Positions 53,142 through 62,583 of a stretch of 64,000 bases of DNA are shown here, piece by piece. Within the stretch, counting starts at the first letter, position 1. Each line of letters begins with the position of its first letter. The position numbers and the translations under genes are program-made. The notes under the pieces were generated by a model, which did not search any database, was not told where the DNA came from, and saw only the letters and a list, made by a program, of their open reading frames with translations. The DNA is from a bacterium (GTDB lineage: Bacteria > Bacillota > Clostridia > Lachnospirales > Lachnospiraceae): contig JAQYCU010000068.1 of NCBI GenBank assembly GCA_028724545.1, positions 1 to 64,000 on the forward strand, written 5' to 3'.

Positions 53142-55604
53142 TTACATCTTATTAACTGTCAGTGCTGCCGGTGGCTGTGACAGTGTACCACGCACCGGTA
53201 TCATGCTGATTAACAGATTTACGATATAAATCGCCACAATCAGCAGCACTGCTGCCACCCACGGGAAGCAAAGCTGCAATCCCAGTGAAGGAATGGAGCC
53301 AATAAATTTAATAATACCACTGGTAATCAACACGGCTGGCAGTACTGTGTAAGATGTCACTAAAATCATTTCCAGCAGATACGATTTCATAATACTGCCT
53401 TTTGAAATTCCTAACAGCCGGTAAACCGTCAGTTCCTCTGTTCGTGAGGAAACATTTGATTTTATCATAAAATAAATCATAAACACGGAGATAAGTACGG
53501 CTGCTATTGTAATCAGATTTCTGCTGGATATCTTCTCTTTATGCGATTTCTCATATTGCTTCATCTGATTTTTACTACCACAGTATATATATGCGGAAAA
53601 GTTATCAGAATATTCTGCTGCTGCCTTCTTGAGTTCCTTCATCGTTTTATCTGTATCATTTGTATAAACCCTGTAACTCTTAGATTGCAGCACAACTTCA
53701 TTACGAATCTCCCGGCAATCCTCCTCACTCAGCACATAGTCCACACCAAAATCATCTGGAAAACTGCCAACTGCTTTGTATTCCTTAGCATTCTTCATCA
53801 GAAAAGTATCCAGTTTCTCACGCTGATATCCTTTCATTATTTTCTCTGATGCCAGTACTTTACGAGAGCCAAGCGAAATATCATCAAATTTTCCCGGATA
53901 TTTTGCCTGCAGCTGTTCCAATGTAGCAATCCGATAGCCGTTTGCCGACAGTCCTAACGCCTTATACTGGTCCATATAGATACTCGGTTCCTCCATATCA
54001 CTGATTCCAACAATACGGAACGTATCTCCTGTCACATCTGATACCAGCTTCTGATTCAGAAAACCTTTTACATCACCAATCAGTTCACAGTATGGATTGC
54101 TGTCTTCAAACGCCCTGTCTATCAGCCATTTGTCAACTACAACTTCTGTATTCAGTTTTGGCATACGTCCATAAATGATATTCTCTTTCTTTAAATGCTC
54201 ATACGATACATAAGAAAAATCTTCAAATCCGAACCCTTCGCCCTCCATCTGTGCGAAACTGCTATATTGCAAATTCAGTGTGCCACCATTTGATTTAAAA
54301 ATATCAGAATTTTTTCCCGAAAAAGCATTTTTCTCACAAAATTCTGCAAAACCATTGTTGCACTCTTTATCCCAATCCGTTTCACCTTCCCAGCCTGTAT
54401 CGTACATACCTCCGGCATCTACCGTCACATAATGGGAATCTTCCGTAATGATATCTTTTTTATTGACAAAATAACCATTTGTAAAATTAGCCAGTGTAAT
54501 CGTCAGCATAACTGCCGTAACCAGCAGGATTCCTATCATAAATGCCTGTTTCTTTCCCATCAGACGAATATTTTCTATTGCCAGTTTCCAAATCTCTTTT
54601 TTACTTAAATGAGCCGTTCTGTGACCTTTTGCTTCCGGTAAGGAAAAATCGAACTCTTCTACATGCGACATCTCAACATCCGGTTTCTTCTGGTCTAACA
54701 TCTCACATCCGACTTCTTCCCCTGCCAGAATCACATCATAATCTTCCAGATTTTGAATATAGAGTTTTCCATTTTTCCACGCAAAATTCAGACGAATCGG
54801 ATTGGCTTTCTGCGCTTCTTTTTCCTGATAGAACTGAAACTGCATCCCCTCCTGCTCTATGGCAGTACATTCCATATCCTGCAGATAAATATTTCCATCA
54901 TCGGTACGCTGATAGGCATTTTGCTGTTTATTTTCATAATCCCTGACAATTTTTCCGTCTTCAATCTCAATAATACGGTCAGCAAAAAAACGGGCAATTC
55001 TTTTTTCATGCGACACCAGAATAACCAGACAATCTTTTGCAATGTTTTTCAAAATGCTCATTGTCCGAAGTGTATTTTCTTCATCCAGATTGCCTGTCGG
55101 CTCATCTGCCAAAATAACTTTTGGCGATTTTACTAATGCTCTGGCAATGGAAACTCTCTGCTGCTGTCCACCGGAAAGCTGTGATACCAGTTTCTTTTTG
55201 TACTTTAACATATCTAATTTTTCAAGCACATATAATGCCCGTTCTTCTTTTTCTTCCTCGGATATGTCAAATGTGTTAAGTGCCAGTTTCACATTATATA
55301 GCACGGTGTAGTCCTGCAGCAGATAATAATTCTGAAAAATATATCCAAATGTATCATTACGGACGGTTTCCAGATTTTTCGCATGATATTTGCGAAAGGT
55401 GTTTCCCTCTATTTCGATGCTGCCGGATGCAAAGGTATCCAGACCACCAATGGTATTCAGCAACGTCGTCTTGCCGGAGCCACTCTCTCCCAGAATACAT
55501 ATAAGTCCACGGTTCTCAAATGTAACATCAATGCCATTTAACACATGTACTTCATTTTTCTTGCCTTTATTAAAATATTTTTCTAAATTCTTAACTTTAA
55601 TCAT
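53142..55604 (-). CDS. Fused ABC ATPase-FtsX permease, second copy of operon
   Basis: 820 residues. An N-terminal ATPase (~1-225) has GESGSGKTT, LSGGQQQR, VILADEPTGNLD and LVSHEK. A linker and one helix follow (KKQAFMIGILLVTAVMLTITLAN, ~350-375), then a large external domain (~380-690) and three C-terminal helices (ISVFMIYFMI, SYTVLPAVLITSGIIKFIG, AAVLLIVAIYIVNLLISMIPV). It is a MacB-like single-chain half transporter that should dimerise, probably with its upstream paralogue. Start overlaps the paralogue stop (ATGA). Last gene of the operon, convergent with the hybrid kinase with 12 bp between stops. Confidence 0.92.
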   Translation of the reverse strand: MIKVKNLEKYFNKGKKNEVHVLNGIDVTFENRGLICILGESGSGKTTLLNTIGGLDTFASGSIEIEGNTFRKYHAKNLETVRNDTFGYIFQNYYLLQDYTVLYNVKLALNTFDISEEEKEERALYVLEKLDMLKYKKKLVSQLSGGQQQRVSIARALVKSPKVILADEPTGNLDEENTLRTMSILKNIAKDCLVILVSHEKRIARFFADRIIEIEDGKIVRDYENKQQNAYQRTDDGNIYLQDMECTAIEQEGMQFQFYQEKEAQKANPIRLNFAWKNGKLYIQNLEDYDVILAGEEVGCEMLDQKKPDVEMSHVEEFDFSLPEAKGHRTAHLSKKEIWKLAIENIRLMGKKQAFMIGILLVTAVMLTITLANFTNGYFVNKKDIITEDSHYVTVDAGGMYDTGWEGETDWDKECNNGFAEFCEKNAFSGKNSDIFKSNGGTLNLQYSSFAQMEGEGFGFEDFSYVSYEHLKKENIIYGRMPKLNTEVVVDKWLIDRAFEDSNPYCELIGDVKGFLNQKLVSDVTGDTFRIVGISDMEEPSIYMDQYKALGLSANGYRIATLEQLQAKYPGKFDDISLGSRKVLASEKIMKGYQREKLDTFLMKNAKEYKAVGSFPDDFGVDYVLSEEDCREIRNEVVLQSKSYRVYTNDTDKTMKELKKAAAEYSDNFSAYIYCGSKNQMKQYEKSHKEKISSRNLITIAAVLISVFMIYFMIKSNVSSRTEELTVYRLLGISKGSIMKSYLLEMILVTSYTVLPAVLITSGIIKFIGSIPSLGLQLCFPWVAAVLLIVAIYIVNLLISMIPVRGTLSQPPAALTVNKM

Positions 55605-58051
55605 GCTGCCATCCTCCCTTTCAACAAACGGTTAAAAGACCACACTGTTACACATGCTAACCCGAAGTTATACAGGAAAAATGTTGCATATGCACAAATT
55701 CCATAATAAATCATCATCTGGTTTAACATTGCTATGCCGGTTGTGTTAAGCAGCAGCATAATAACTACCGTTATCAGCATTACCTCGATACAGTACCGTG
55801 CCATTTCATAAAAACTGACTTTTTTCATCATAGTAAACTTCATACCCATAGATTGCAAAACATAATAATCCTTAATTTTTATCTTCATCAGAGAACGAAG
55901 AATTAAAATTTCCACAATAATCAATGCTAAAAGAATACCAATTGCAATTCCGATAAATACCAGTCTGTCCATAACCTTTTCCGGATTATATTCCACACTG
56001 CTGATTCGGTAAGTACTTACTGCTGTATAACCCAGTTTTTGCAGTTTACGGATAACGCGATCCGTTTTTGTATAATTCTTGATATAGACGGACGCCTGCG
56101 TAGATTTTCTGGAAAAATATTTTTCATAAAACTCCTTGCTGACTTCCAGATACATACCTGCCTGGTCATTAAATTCGTCCCCTGACACATCCAGCTTTAC
56201 CGGCACTTTCGACAGTTTTTCTAATTCGTCAGGATATCCTTTTCTCTGCGTATTCAGAAGGAAAGTGAACTGGTTTTCGCCCGGCAGTGCATTCTCTACC
56301 GTCATTCCCTCTAAATCGCCACTCATCATTGGCACCAGATAATTTCGGGATGCTCTTGCCTCGTTTCCTTCCAGTCCATCTCCGATAACAACATAAAATC
56401 TGTCACATCCCATATACTGCTTGTATGGTATTTCAACATAGAAATAATCCAGACGGACATCATCCCCTTCTGCCGGTGTTGAAAGCATATGGCACATATC
56501 TCCGTGGAAATACACCTGTGTTGTTTCCTTTTTTAGCAGACCAACCACCTTGAACTTGTGATGATAATCAGCATAACTTCCCATAATATTTTCAGCCGTA
56601 AAATAAATTTCTTTTTCTTTGCCCAGTACACTGTCATCATCTGCATAAAGAACAATTTCATAGATGCTTTCCGGCATACGTCCTTTTGCTAAATCTGTCT
56701 TATCAATACAGGTAATGGAACGCATAAATTTATTCTTATTTTTTGCCTCAAACGTTTTCTCACTATGAAGGCTGCTTTTGGCACCTTCCATCTCTTCACC
56801 CATATCCATTTCAAAATACATTTCTGTATCTGCCGGACTGCCGGTTGTAAGAGTATAATCTTTTCCCTCTTCTATGTAGTAATTAATATCATTTGCGCAA
56901 TCATACTGGTCAACCTGTACCACATTTCGGACAGACTGCATTTTCTGAATATCTTTTTTGGTAAGTGCCTTTCCATCCTTGCGGCGCACGGAAAGTCTGC
57001 TGTCATTTTTCTGATAATATATCGAATCCCGATAATCTTTTGTGCTGGTATCGTCAGCATTTTTATATAACTGTCCTATTAAGACAAAAGACATCACTGC
57101 CGTAAACAGGAAAAAGATACGGAATAGTGCGGCCTTGCCACGCTGTGTCCTTGTATTCATGCCGGCAAATATTCTGACAATTTTGTTCTGATAGCGTTTT
57201 TCTGCCGTTGCATCCTTTTGTTTTTTCGCATCCTTTTCCTTTTTTACATCTGTTGCAACCTTTTCTGCCACATCTGCTGTGGCATTTTCCGGTGCATCTG
57301 CTGTATCATTTCCTGCCACATCTGCTGCAACCTTTTCCGGCGCGTCTGCTGCAACCTTTTCCAGCGCGTCTGCTGCATTTACCGGTATGTCTGCTATCAC
57401 TTCGCCATCATGCATCTGGACTTTTCTTGTGACATACGGCTCTGCCTGACTGTAATTATGCGTTACCATTAGCACCAGCTTATTTTCAGATACTTCCTTT
57501 AACAGTTCGATAATCTGCTTTCCTGTTTCGCTGTCAAGGTTTCCTGTCGGCTCATCTGCCACAATGATTGTGGTTTCTTTTGCTAATGCTCTGGCGATAG
57601 ACAAACGCTGCTTCTGTCCACTGGATAACTCGGAGGTTCTTTTATCCTCCATCCCTTCCAGACCAACTCTTCCCAGATAATGCGCTGCTTTTTTCTTTGC
57701 TTCCTCTTCCGGCACTCCCATAATCAAAAGTGCGCTCGCTACATTTTCCAGAACCGAATAAGAGCCAATCAGTTTGTAATCCTGAAAAACAAATCCGATT
57801 CTGTCCCTTCTGAACTCTTCCCAGTCAGCAGCATCAAACTGAAAGGTCGGTTCGCCGTCAAAATACAGTTCCCCATCATCAAATGTGTCCATTCCACTGA
57901 TAATATTTAAAAGTGTTGACTTACCACTTCCACTCTCACCGGTAATGGCAACAAATTCTCCGATATGAAACTCTAAATTAATCTTACGCAGTGCCTGTGT
58001 TACAGACGTGTCTGTGTAATAATATTTGTTTATGTTTTGTAATGTAATCAT
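55601..58051 (-). CDS. Fused ABC ATPase-FtsX permease, first copy, with repeat linker
   Basis: 816 residues; ATG at 58051, AGGAGG five or six bases upstream. ATPase ~1-225: GESGSGKST, C-loop LSSGQKQR, Walker B IIVADEPTGNLD, MVTHNYS. Residues ~230-290 are an unusual Ala/Asp/Lys linker built on EKVAAD and APENATADVAEK units, absent from the paralogue. One helix (AALFRIFFLFTAVMSFVLIGQLY), a large external domain, then three helices at the C-terminus. It is 9 bp downstream of the M56 gene. The pair with the downstream paralogue suggests a heterodimeric exporter or lipid-linked substrate transporter under sensing by the M56 protein. Confidence 0.92.
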   Translation of the reverse strand: MITLQNINKYYYTDTSVTQALRKINLEFHIGEFVAITGESGSGKSTLLNIISGMDTFDDGELYFDGEPTFQFDAADWEEFRRDRIGFVFQDYKLIGSYSVLENVASALLIMGVPEEEAKKKAAHYLGRVGLEGMEDKRTSELSSGQKQRLSIARALAKETTIIVADEPTGNLDSETGKQIIELLKEVSENKLVLMVTHNYSQAEPYVTRKVQMHDGEVIADIPVNAADALEKVAADAPEKVAADVAGNDTADAPENATADVAEKVATDVKKEKDAKKQKDATAEKRYQNKIVRIFAGMNTRTQRGKAALFRIFFLFTAVMSFVLIGQLYKNADDTSTKDYRDSIYYQKNDSRLSVRRKDGKALTKKDIQKMQSVRNVVQVDQYDCANDINYYIEEGKDYTLTTGSPADTEMYFEMDMGEEMEGAKSSLHSEKTFEAKNKNKFMRSITCIDKTDLAKGRMPESIYEIVLYADDDSVLGKEKEIYFTAENIMGSYADYHHKFKVVGLLKKETTQVYFHGDMCHMLSTPAEGDDVRLDYFYVEIPYKQYMGCDRFYVVIGDGLEGNEARASRNYLVPMMSGDLEGMTVENALPGENQFTFLLNTQRKGYPDELEKLSKVPVKLDVSGDEFNDQAGMYLEVSKEFYEKYFSRKSTQASVYIKNYTKTDRVIRKLQKLGYTAVSTYRISSVEYNPEKVMDRLVFIGIAIGILLALIIVEILILRSLMKIKIKDYYVLQSMGMKFTMMKKVSFYEMARYCIEVMLITVVIMLLLNTTGIAMLNQMMIYYGICAYATFFLYNFGLACVTVWSFNRLLKGRMAA
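57208..57385. repeat. Coding Ala/Asp repeats in the transporter linker
   Basis: Degenerate 24 bp-scale units encode EKVAADAP, EKVAADVA, ENATADVA and EKVATDV. All copies are in frame, and the pattern is amphipathic. Only this paralogue carries it. Confidence 0.65.
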
Positions 58052-58060
58052 CAATACCTC

Positions 58061-60214
58061 CTAATTCTCATCCCCAGCCGTTCGTGAATAGGTTAAATTT
58101 CCAGATACTTTTTCTTTCACATTATAATCGTAACTTCCCTTGACCGTCATTCCGTCATCAGCACTTGCTGCAAAACTGATGGTTAACACATCTCCTTTTT
58201 TCTCTGTTACGTTGTAAAGAACGGCACTGTTCTCACGGAAAGTAATTTCTTCTTCCTGATATTGCCGGAATAATGCCTGCAAAAGTTCCGTTCCGTCTTC
58301 GTGCTGATAATAAACGGACTTGGTTTGCGTATCGTAAATCACAAAAGTCTGCGCTTTTTCCCCATTATAAATCATCATAGCATAGCGCTCTTTTTCCTCA
58401 TCCTCTGTAAAAACCCAGAACAAATCACAGTAATACCCCCGAATCTCGTCGTATTTCTTTGCACGTTTTCTAGGCGACAAAGTAACCGACTGTACCACTT
58501 CACTACCGGTACTGTCCTTTTTTGTGGACACAAGCACCTGCGTTGTTCCCTCGCTGTCTTCCAGCGTATGGTTTTGCGTTTCTCCTTCCTCATTATTTTC
58601 ACTGTCTTCGAGCTGATACTCCTCTATCTCCCCCTTTGTAAGTGTTTTTTGCTCATATGTCCTGCTCTTCTCATTCCAGACATAATAAACTTCCGTTTCA
58701 GCAAACGGTACACAGAATAATCCTTTCGTATTTTCCGGCACCTCAAATGATATTGACTCCTTCTGTCCTTCGTCCCCCGACACTGCATAAATGTTGTCAC
58801 GGACAACTTGCAAGTCATCATCTTCTATTGCAAGCAGTGCATAAGAAAATACCCTGTAATCTGAAATCTTCTTTGCATTTTCTGCTGCCTTGCTTCCTAT
58901 CTCTTTGTCTGTTTTTTGCAGCATATCCTGAAACTCATTTTGCGTCATTTCTTCTTCCTGTCCCAAAACCAGTTCCTGTACGTTATCCTGGTTATAATCT
59001 CCCGTGCAGAGTTTCAGTCCCTTTGAAAAATAGTATTCTTTATTATCGCTTTCCGGGAAAATATCCTGCATCTTTTTTGACACCAGCATATTGCCCAGAG
59101 AATCATACATAACGACACGGAAATCCCCACGATAGCCTTGCTTTTCTTTTGTTCCCGAAGTTTTTTCTAACTGTATGATTCTGCCAAGACCTTCCGGCGA
59201 CACTGTATCTGTTTTTGCAATCACATCATTGTCATTTTTATCAAAAAGCGTTTCTTCTGTATCAGCAGGACTTCCCCACGTTTCTCCCGACCAGGCTATC
59301 TGCATGGGAACCAGCAGGAAAAGCCAGATGACCAGAACAGTCACTGCCAGAATGCCTGCCAGTTTTCTGTTTGATGTGTCCCATTTTTGGTACATCATCC
59401 GATACGCTCTCTGTTTTGTATTTCTCTCGTAAACACTCAATATAGAAAAGGAAACCCTTTTTTCAGATGGTCCGTCAAAATTCAACAGTGCCTGCGTGTA
59501 TTCGCGCAACACATTTTCTTTCTGATGGTATACCGTCCTCTCATCCTTTGCCATTTCAGCATCCATATTCCAAAAGTAGTAATAAAGCCACATAACCGGA
59601 TTGAACCAGTGAACTGCCTGGATAAAACACAAAATCCATCTGCCAAACACTTCTTTTTTGTGATGCTCCATATGTTTTAACAGCCACGTTGCTTCTTTTG
59701 ATGATGTATTTTCCGGAAGATATAACCGGTGGTGTATGACGCCTGTCAGGACAGGTGATGATACCCATGATGATTCGTAAATATTTTCACCAAGTGGCTT
59801 TGCCTGACGTAGTATTTTTTTGAGCTGGTGCTGACTCAGCATATTATAGCAAAGCACTAAGACAACACCTGCAAGCCAGATAATACTGCAGCATTTGAAC
59901 GTCGCAGTTGCCGTAATTTCTCCTTTATAAACAGCTGTCCAGCTGCTCATAATGCCTGCATCTTCCGTCAGCGAAAGTCCCATCTGTGACAAAAGCATAT
60001 GATATTTTCTATTGAACACCGGAATCATACATAACGGACTCGACAAAGCAATCGGGCAGATGCTTCTCAGATAGACAAAATACCATTCCCAGACCATATA
60101 TTTTTTCTCAAAATTTCGCATCAGGAAACGTACCAGTAAAACAACCGGCAAAATCAGAACTGCCATAATTCCCAACGACAGAACCGTATAAAAAATGCGA
60201 TATAACCACTCCAT
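58061..60214 (-). CDS. M56/BlaR1-like membrane protein with altered zinc motif
   Basis: 717 residues; ATG at 60214 with GGAGAG four bases before it, preferred over the TTG at 60226. Three or four membrane segments lie in the first ~330 residues. The M56 region reads KHMEHHKKEVFGRW (59655-59675) where HExxH is expected, so the catalytic Glu position is Met, though nearby AVHWFNPVMW and EMAKDERT match the family. After a helix (ILAVTVLVIWLFLLVPMQIAW) comes a ~400-residue external domain with no penicillin-binding motif seen. It may be a sensor without protease activity. No BlaI-type repressor gene is adjacent. It leads the operon with two ABC fusions. Confidence 0.82.
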   Translation of the reverse strand: MEWLYRIFYTVLSLGIMAVLILPVVLLVRFLMRNFEKKYMVWEWYFVYLRSICPIALSSPLCMIPVFNRKYHMLLSQMGLSLTEDAGIMSSWTAVYKGEITATATFKCCSIIWLAGVVLVLCYNMLSQHQLKKILRQAKPLGENIYESSWVSSPVLTGVIHHRLYLPENTSSKEATWLLKHMEHHKKEVFGRWILCFIQAVHWFNPVMWLYYYFWNMDAEMAKDERTVYHQKENVLREYTQALLNFDGPSEKRVSFSILSVYERNTKQRAYRMMYQKWDTSNRKLAGILAVTVLVIWLFLLVPMQIAWSGETWGSPADTEETLFDKNDNDVIAKTDTVSPEGLGRIIQLEKTSGTKEKQGYRGDFRVVMYDSLGNMLVSKKMQDIFPESDNKEYYFSKGLKLCTGDYNQDNVQELVLGQEEEMTQNEFQDMLQKTDKEIGSKAAENAKKISDYRVFSYALLAIEDDDLQVVRDNIYAVSGDEGQKESISFEVPENTKGLFCVPFAETEVYYVWNEKSRTYEQKTLTKGEIEEYQLEDSENNEEGETQNHTLEDSEGTTQVLVSTKKDSTGSEVVQSVTLSPRKRAKKYDEIRGYYCDLFWVFTEDEEKERYAMMIYNGEKAQTFVIYDTQTKSVYYQHEDGTELLQALFRQYQEEEITFRENSAVLYNVTEKKGDVLTISFAASADDGMTVKGSYDYNVKEKVSGNLTYSRTAGDEN

Positions 60215-60378
60215 TTTTCTCTCCAAATCTTTTTCATTCTTTTAACCGTCTTTATTGTAGCACGCAAAGCAGTTTCGTTATACCCGATTTTTTTCAGAAA
60301 TCATACCCCCGAAATTTGAACAGCTTCTGTCAAAAATAATTCATTCGTAAATAACTTTCTATTTTCCGGCAATTCTAT

Positions 60379-60384
60379 TATAAT
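60379..60384 (+). promoter_or_regulatory. -10 box of nadE
   Basis: TATAAT 53 bp before the nadE ATG. The -35 is weak. The 222 bp gap is shared with the divergent M56 operon, for which I see no clear promoter. Confidence 0.5.
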
Positions 60385-60436
60385 GGTACATATCAGAGCA
60401 AAAAAGAAAATCCATTGATGGAAAGGACTTATTATA

Positions 60437-62386
60437 ATGAAAGATGGTTTTATAAAAGGCGCTGCTGTTACACCGGATATTCTGGTTGGCGACGTCGATT
60501 ACAATACACAGCAAATCATTGCAGGCATGCAGACTGCCCATAGCGAAAAGGCAAAACTTGTTGTTTTTCCGGAACTTTGCCTGACGGGATATACCTGCAA
60601 TGACCTTTTCCTGCAAAACACGTTGTTAGACGGCGTATTTTGTGGTATTCAGAAAATATGCACTGCTTCTGCCGGTATGGATATGGCCGTTGTCATCGGT
60701 TTTCCATTTTTCCTGCGCAATTCCCTGTATAATGTGGCAGCTGTTATTTTTGAAGGCAGCATTCTGGGAATTGTTCCAAAGCAGCATATTCCTAATTATT
60801 CTGAATTTTATGAAGGACGTCATTTTTCAAAACCACCGATTGGCTTTGAAACGATTCAGATAGAGGCACTTGGCGAAACCGGCAAAGATATTTTATTCGG
60901 TACCAATCTTCTTTTTCAGGCCGATAATCTGACCGGGTTTGTATTGGGCATCGACATCTGTGAGGACCTCTGGATGCCGGTTCCCCCATCCTGCAACCAC
61001 GCTCTTGCCGGTGCTACCATCATTGCCAATTTATCTGCAAGTGACGAAACAACAGGTAAAGACATTTACCGTCGCGAACTGGTTTCCAACCAGTCGGCAC
61101 GCCTTATCAGTGGCTACATTTATGCCGACGCCGGCGAAGGCGAATCCTCTACTGACCTGGTATTTGCCGGTCATAACCTGATTGCTGAAAATGGTACTAT
61201 GCTGGCAGAATCCGAGCGTTTCCACAATGGCATTATCTGCAGCGAAATCGACCTGCAAAAACTTATCAGCGAACGTCGTCGTATGAATACATTTGCATCG
61301 CTTTCCCCACAGGAATCCGGTTACCATACCGTTTCCTTTACTTTTGGCGAACTTGCAAAAACTTCACTGACGCGTAAATTTCCACAAACGCCTTTTGTTC
61401 CCCAGAACAAGGCTGACCGTGACCGTCGCTGTGATGAAATATTGCATATCCAGGCAATGGGACTGAAAAAACGACTGGCGCACACGCACTGCACCAGCGC
61501 CGTTATTGGCATTTCCGGTGGACTCGACTCTACACTTGCCCTGCTGGTTACGGCAAAGGCTTTCGATATGCTTGGCATAGACCGTAGTGGTATTCTCGCC
61601 GTGACAATGCCTTGTTTTGGTACAACAGACCGTACTTACCAAAATGCCTGCGAACTGACAAAAATTCTGGGTGCCACATTAAAAGAGGTACCAATTCACG
61701 ATGCCGTCAATCTCCATTTTCGCGACATCGGCCACGACAGCAGTGTGCACGATGTTACTTATGAAAATGCACAGGCACGGCAGCGCACCCTGATTCTGAT
61801 GAATCTCGCCAACCAGTCAAACGGTATGGTTATCGGAACGGGTGATATGTCTGAACTCGCGCTGGGCTGGGCAACCTACAACGGTGACCATATGTCTATG
61901 TATGGCGTGAACTGCTCCGTTCCAAAAACGTTGGTGCGTTATCTTGTTCTCTACTATGCCGAAACAACAAAAGAAGCCAAATTACACGATATTTTGTTAG
62001 ATATTCTGGATACCCCGGTAAGCCCGGAACTGCTTCCACCAAAAGATGGAAAAATCTCCCAGAAAACAGAGGATATCGTCGGACCATATGAGCTTCACGA
62101 CTTTTACCTTTATTATCTGATGCGCTTTGGATACTCGCCATCCAAGATTTTCCGGATGGCCGTCTATACCTTTGATGGCATTTATGATGAAAAGACCATT
62201 TACAAATGGCTTCGCACCTTTTACTGGCGTTTCTTTGCCCAGCAGTTTAAACGTTCCTGCCTGCCGGATGGTCCGAAAGTAGGTAGTGTTGCCTTATCGC
62301 CACGTGGCGACTGGCGTATGCCAAGTGATGCTTCTGTTAACCTCTGGCTGAAAGAACTGGATAAGCTGGAAGAAACACTTGCATAA
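60437..62386 (+). CDS. nadE: Glutamine-dependent NAD+ synthetase
   Basis: Last step of NAD synthesis. 649 residues, the two-domain type. The N-terminal nitrilase-like glutaminase (~1-290) has the catalytic triad regions FPELCLTGY (Glu46), PKQHIPNYSEF (Lys near 118) and GIDICEDLW (Cys near 176). The C-terminal ATP-pyrophosphatase domain has the P-loop SGGLDSTLAL and GTGDMSELALGW. The ATG follows GGAAAGGAC. It is a monocistron followed by a terminator. Confidence 0.97.
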   Translation: MKDGFIKGAAVTPDILVGDVDYNTQQIIAGMQTAHSEKAKLVVFPELCLTGYTCNDLFLQNTLLDGVFCGIQKICTASAGMDMAVVIGFPFFLRNSLYNVAAVIFEGSILGIVPKQHIPNYSEFYEGRHFSKPPIGFETIQIEALGETGKDILFGTNLLFQADNLTGFVLGIDICEDLWMPVPPSCNHALAGATIIANLSASDETTGKDIYRRELVSNQSARLISGYIYADAGEGESSTDLVFAGHNLIAENGTMLAESERFHNGIICSEIDLQKLISERRRMNTFASLSPQESGYHTVSFTFGELAKTSLTRKFPQTPFVPQNKADRDRRCDEILHIQAMGLKKRLAHTHCTSAVIGISGGLDSTLALLVTAKAFDMLGIDRSGILAVTMPCFGTTDRTYQNACELTKILGATLKEVPIHDAVNLHFRDIGHDSSVHDVTYENAQARQRTLILMNLANQSNGMVIGTGDMSELALGWATYNGDHMSMYGVNCSVPKTLVRYLVLYYAETTKEAKLHDILLDILDTPVSPELLPPKDGKISQKTEDIVGPYELHDFYLYYLMRFGYSPSKIFRMAVYTFDGIYDEKTIYKWLRTFYWRFFAQQFKRSCLPDGPKVGSVALSPRGDWRMPSDASVNLWLKELDKLEETLA

Positions 62387-62460
62387 ATGAACCAGCTAAT
62401 CCGAAAAAAAGACTAGCCGAAAAGAACCAGCTAATCCAGAAGAAACTTCTAACCGAAAAA
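62387..62460. repeat. Repeated GAACCAGCTAATCC motif after nadE
   Basis: GAACCAGCTAATCC occurs twice, about 37 bp apart, within an A-rich sequence that also repeats CCGAAAA. It lies directly after the nadE stop. No coding potential is clear. Confidence 0.5.
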
Positions 62461-62504
62461 ATAGGAAAGCTGAAAAGCAAAATAGTGCAAATTAATACAG
62501 TAAA

Positions 62505-62538
62505 TAAAAAAAGCAGTGTTTCCACTGCTTTTTTTATG
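62505..62538. terminator. Bidirectional terminator between nadE and the LRR gene
   Basis: AAAAAAAGCAGTG, loop TTTC and CACTGCTTTTTTT form a strong stem with A and T flanks on both sides, so it can end both convergent genes. Confidence 0.88.
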
Positions 62539-62583
62539 ATAAACCAACCGTCTTTCTATTCGTCATTTCTTACTTTTGCTTTT

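Noticed and set aside
57208-57472. Plus-strand ORFs opposite the transporter linker
   Set aside because: They are reverse-strand readings of the Ala/Asp repeat, have no ribosome sites and a biased composition.
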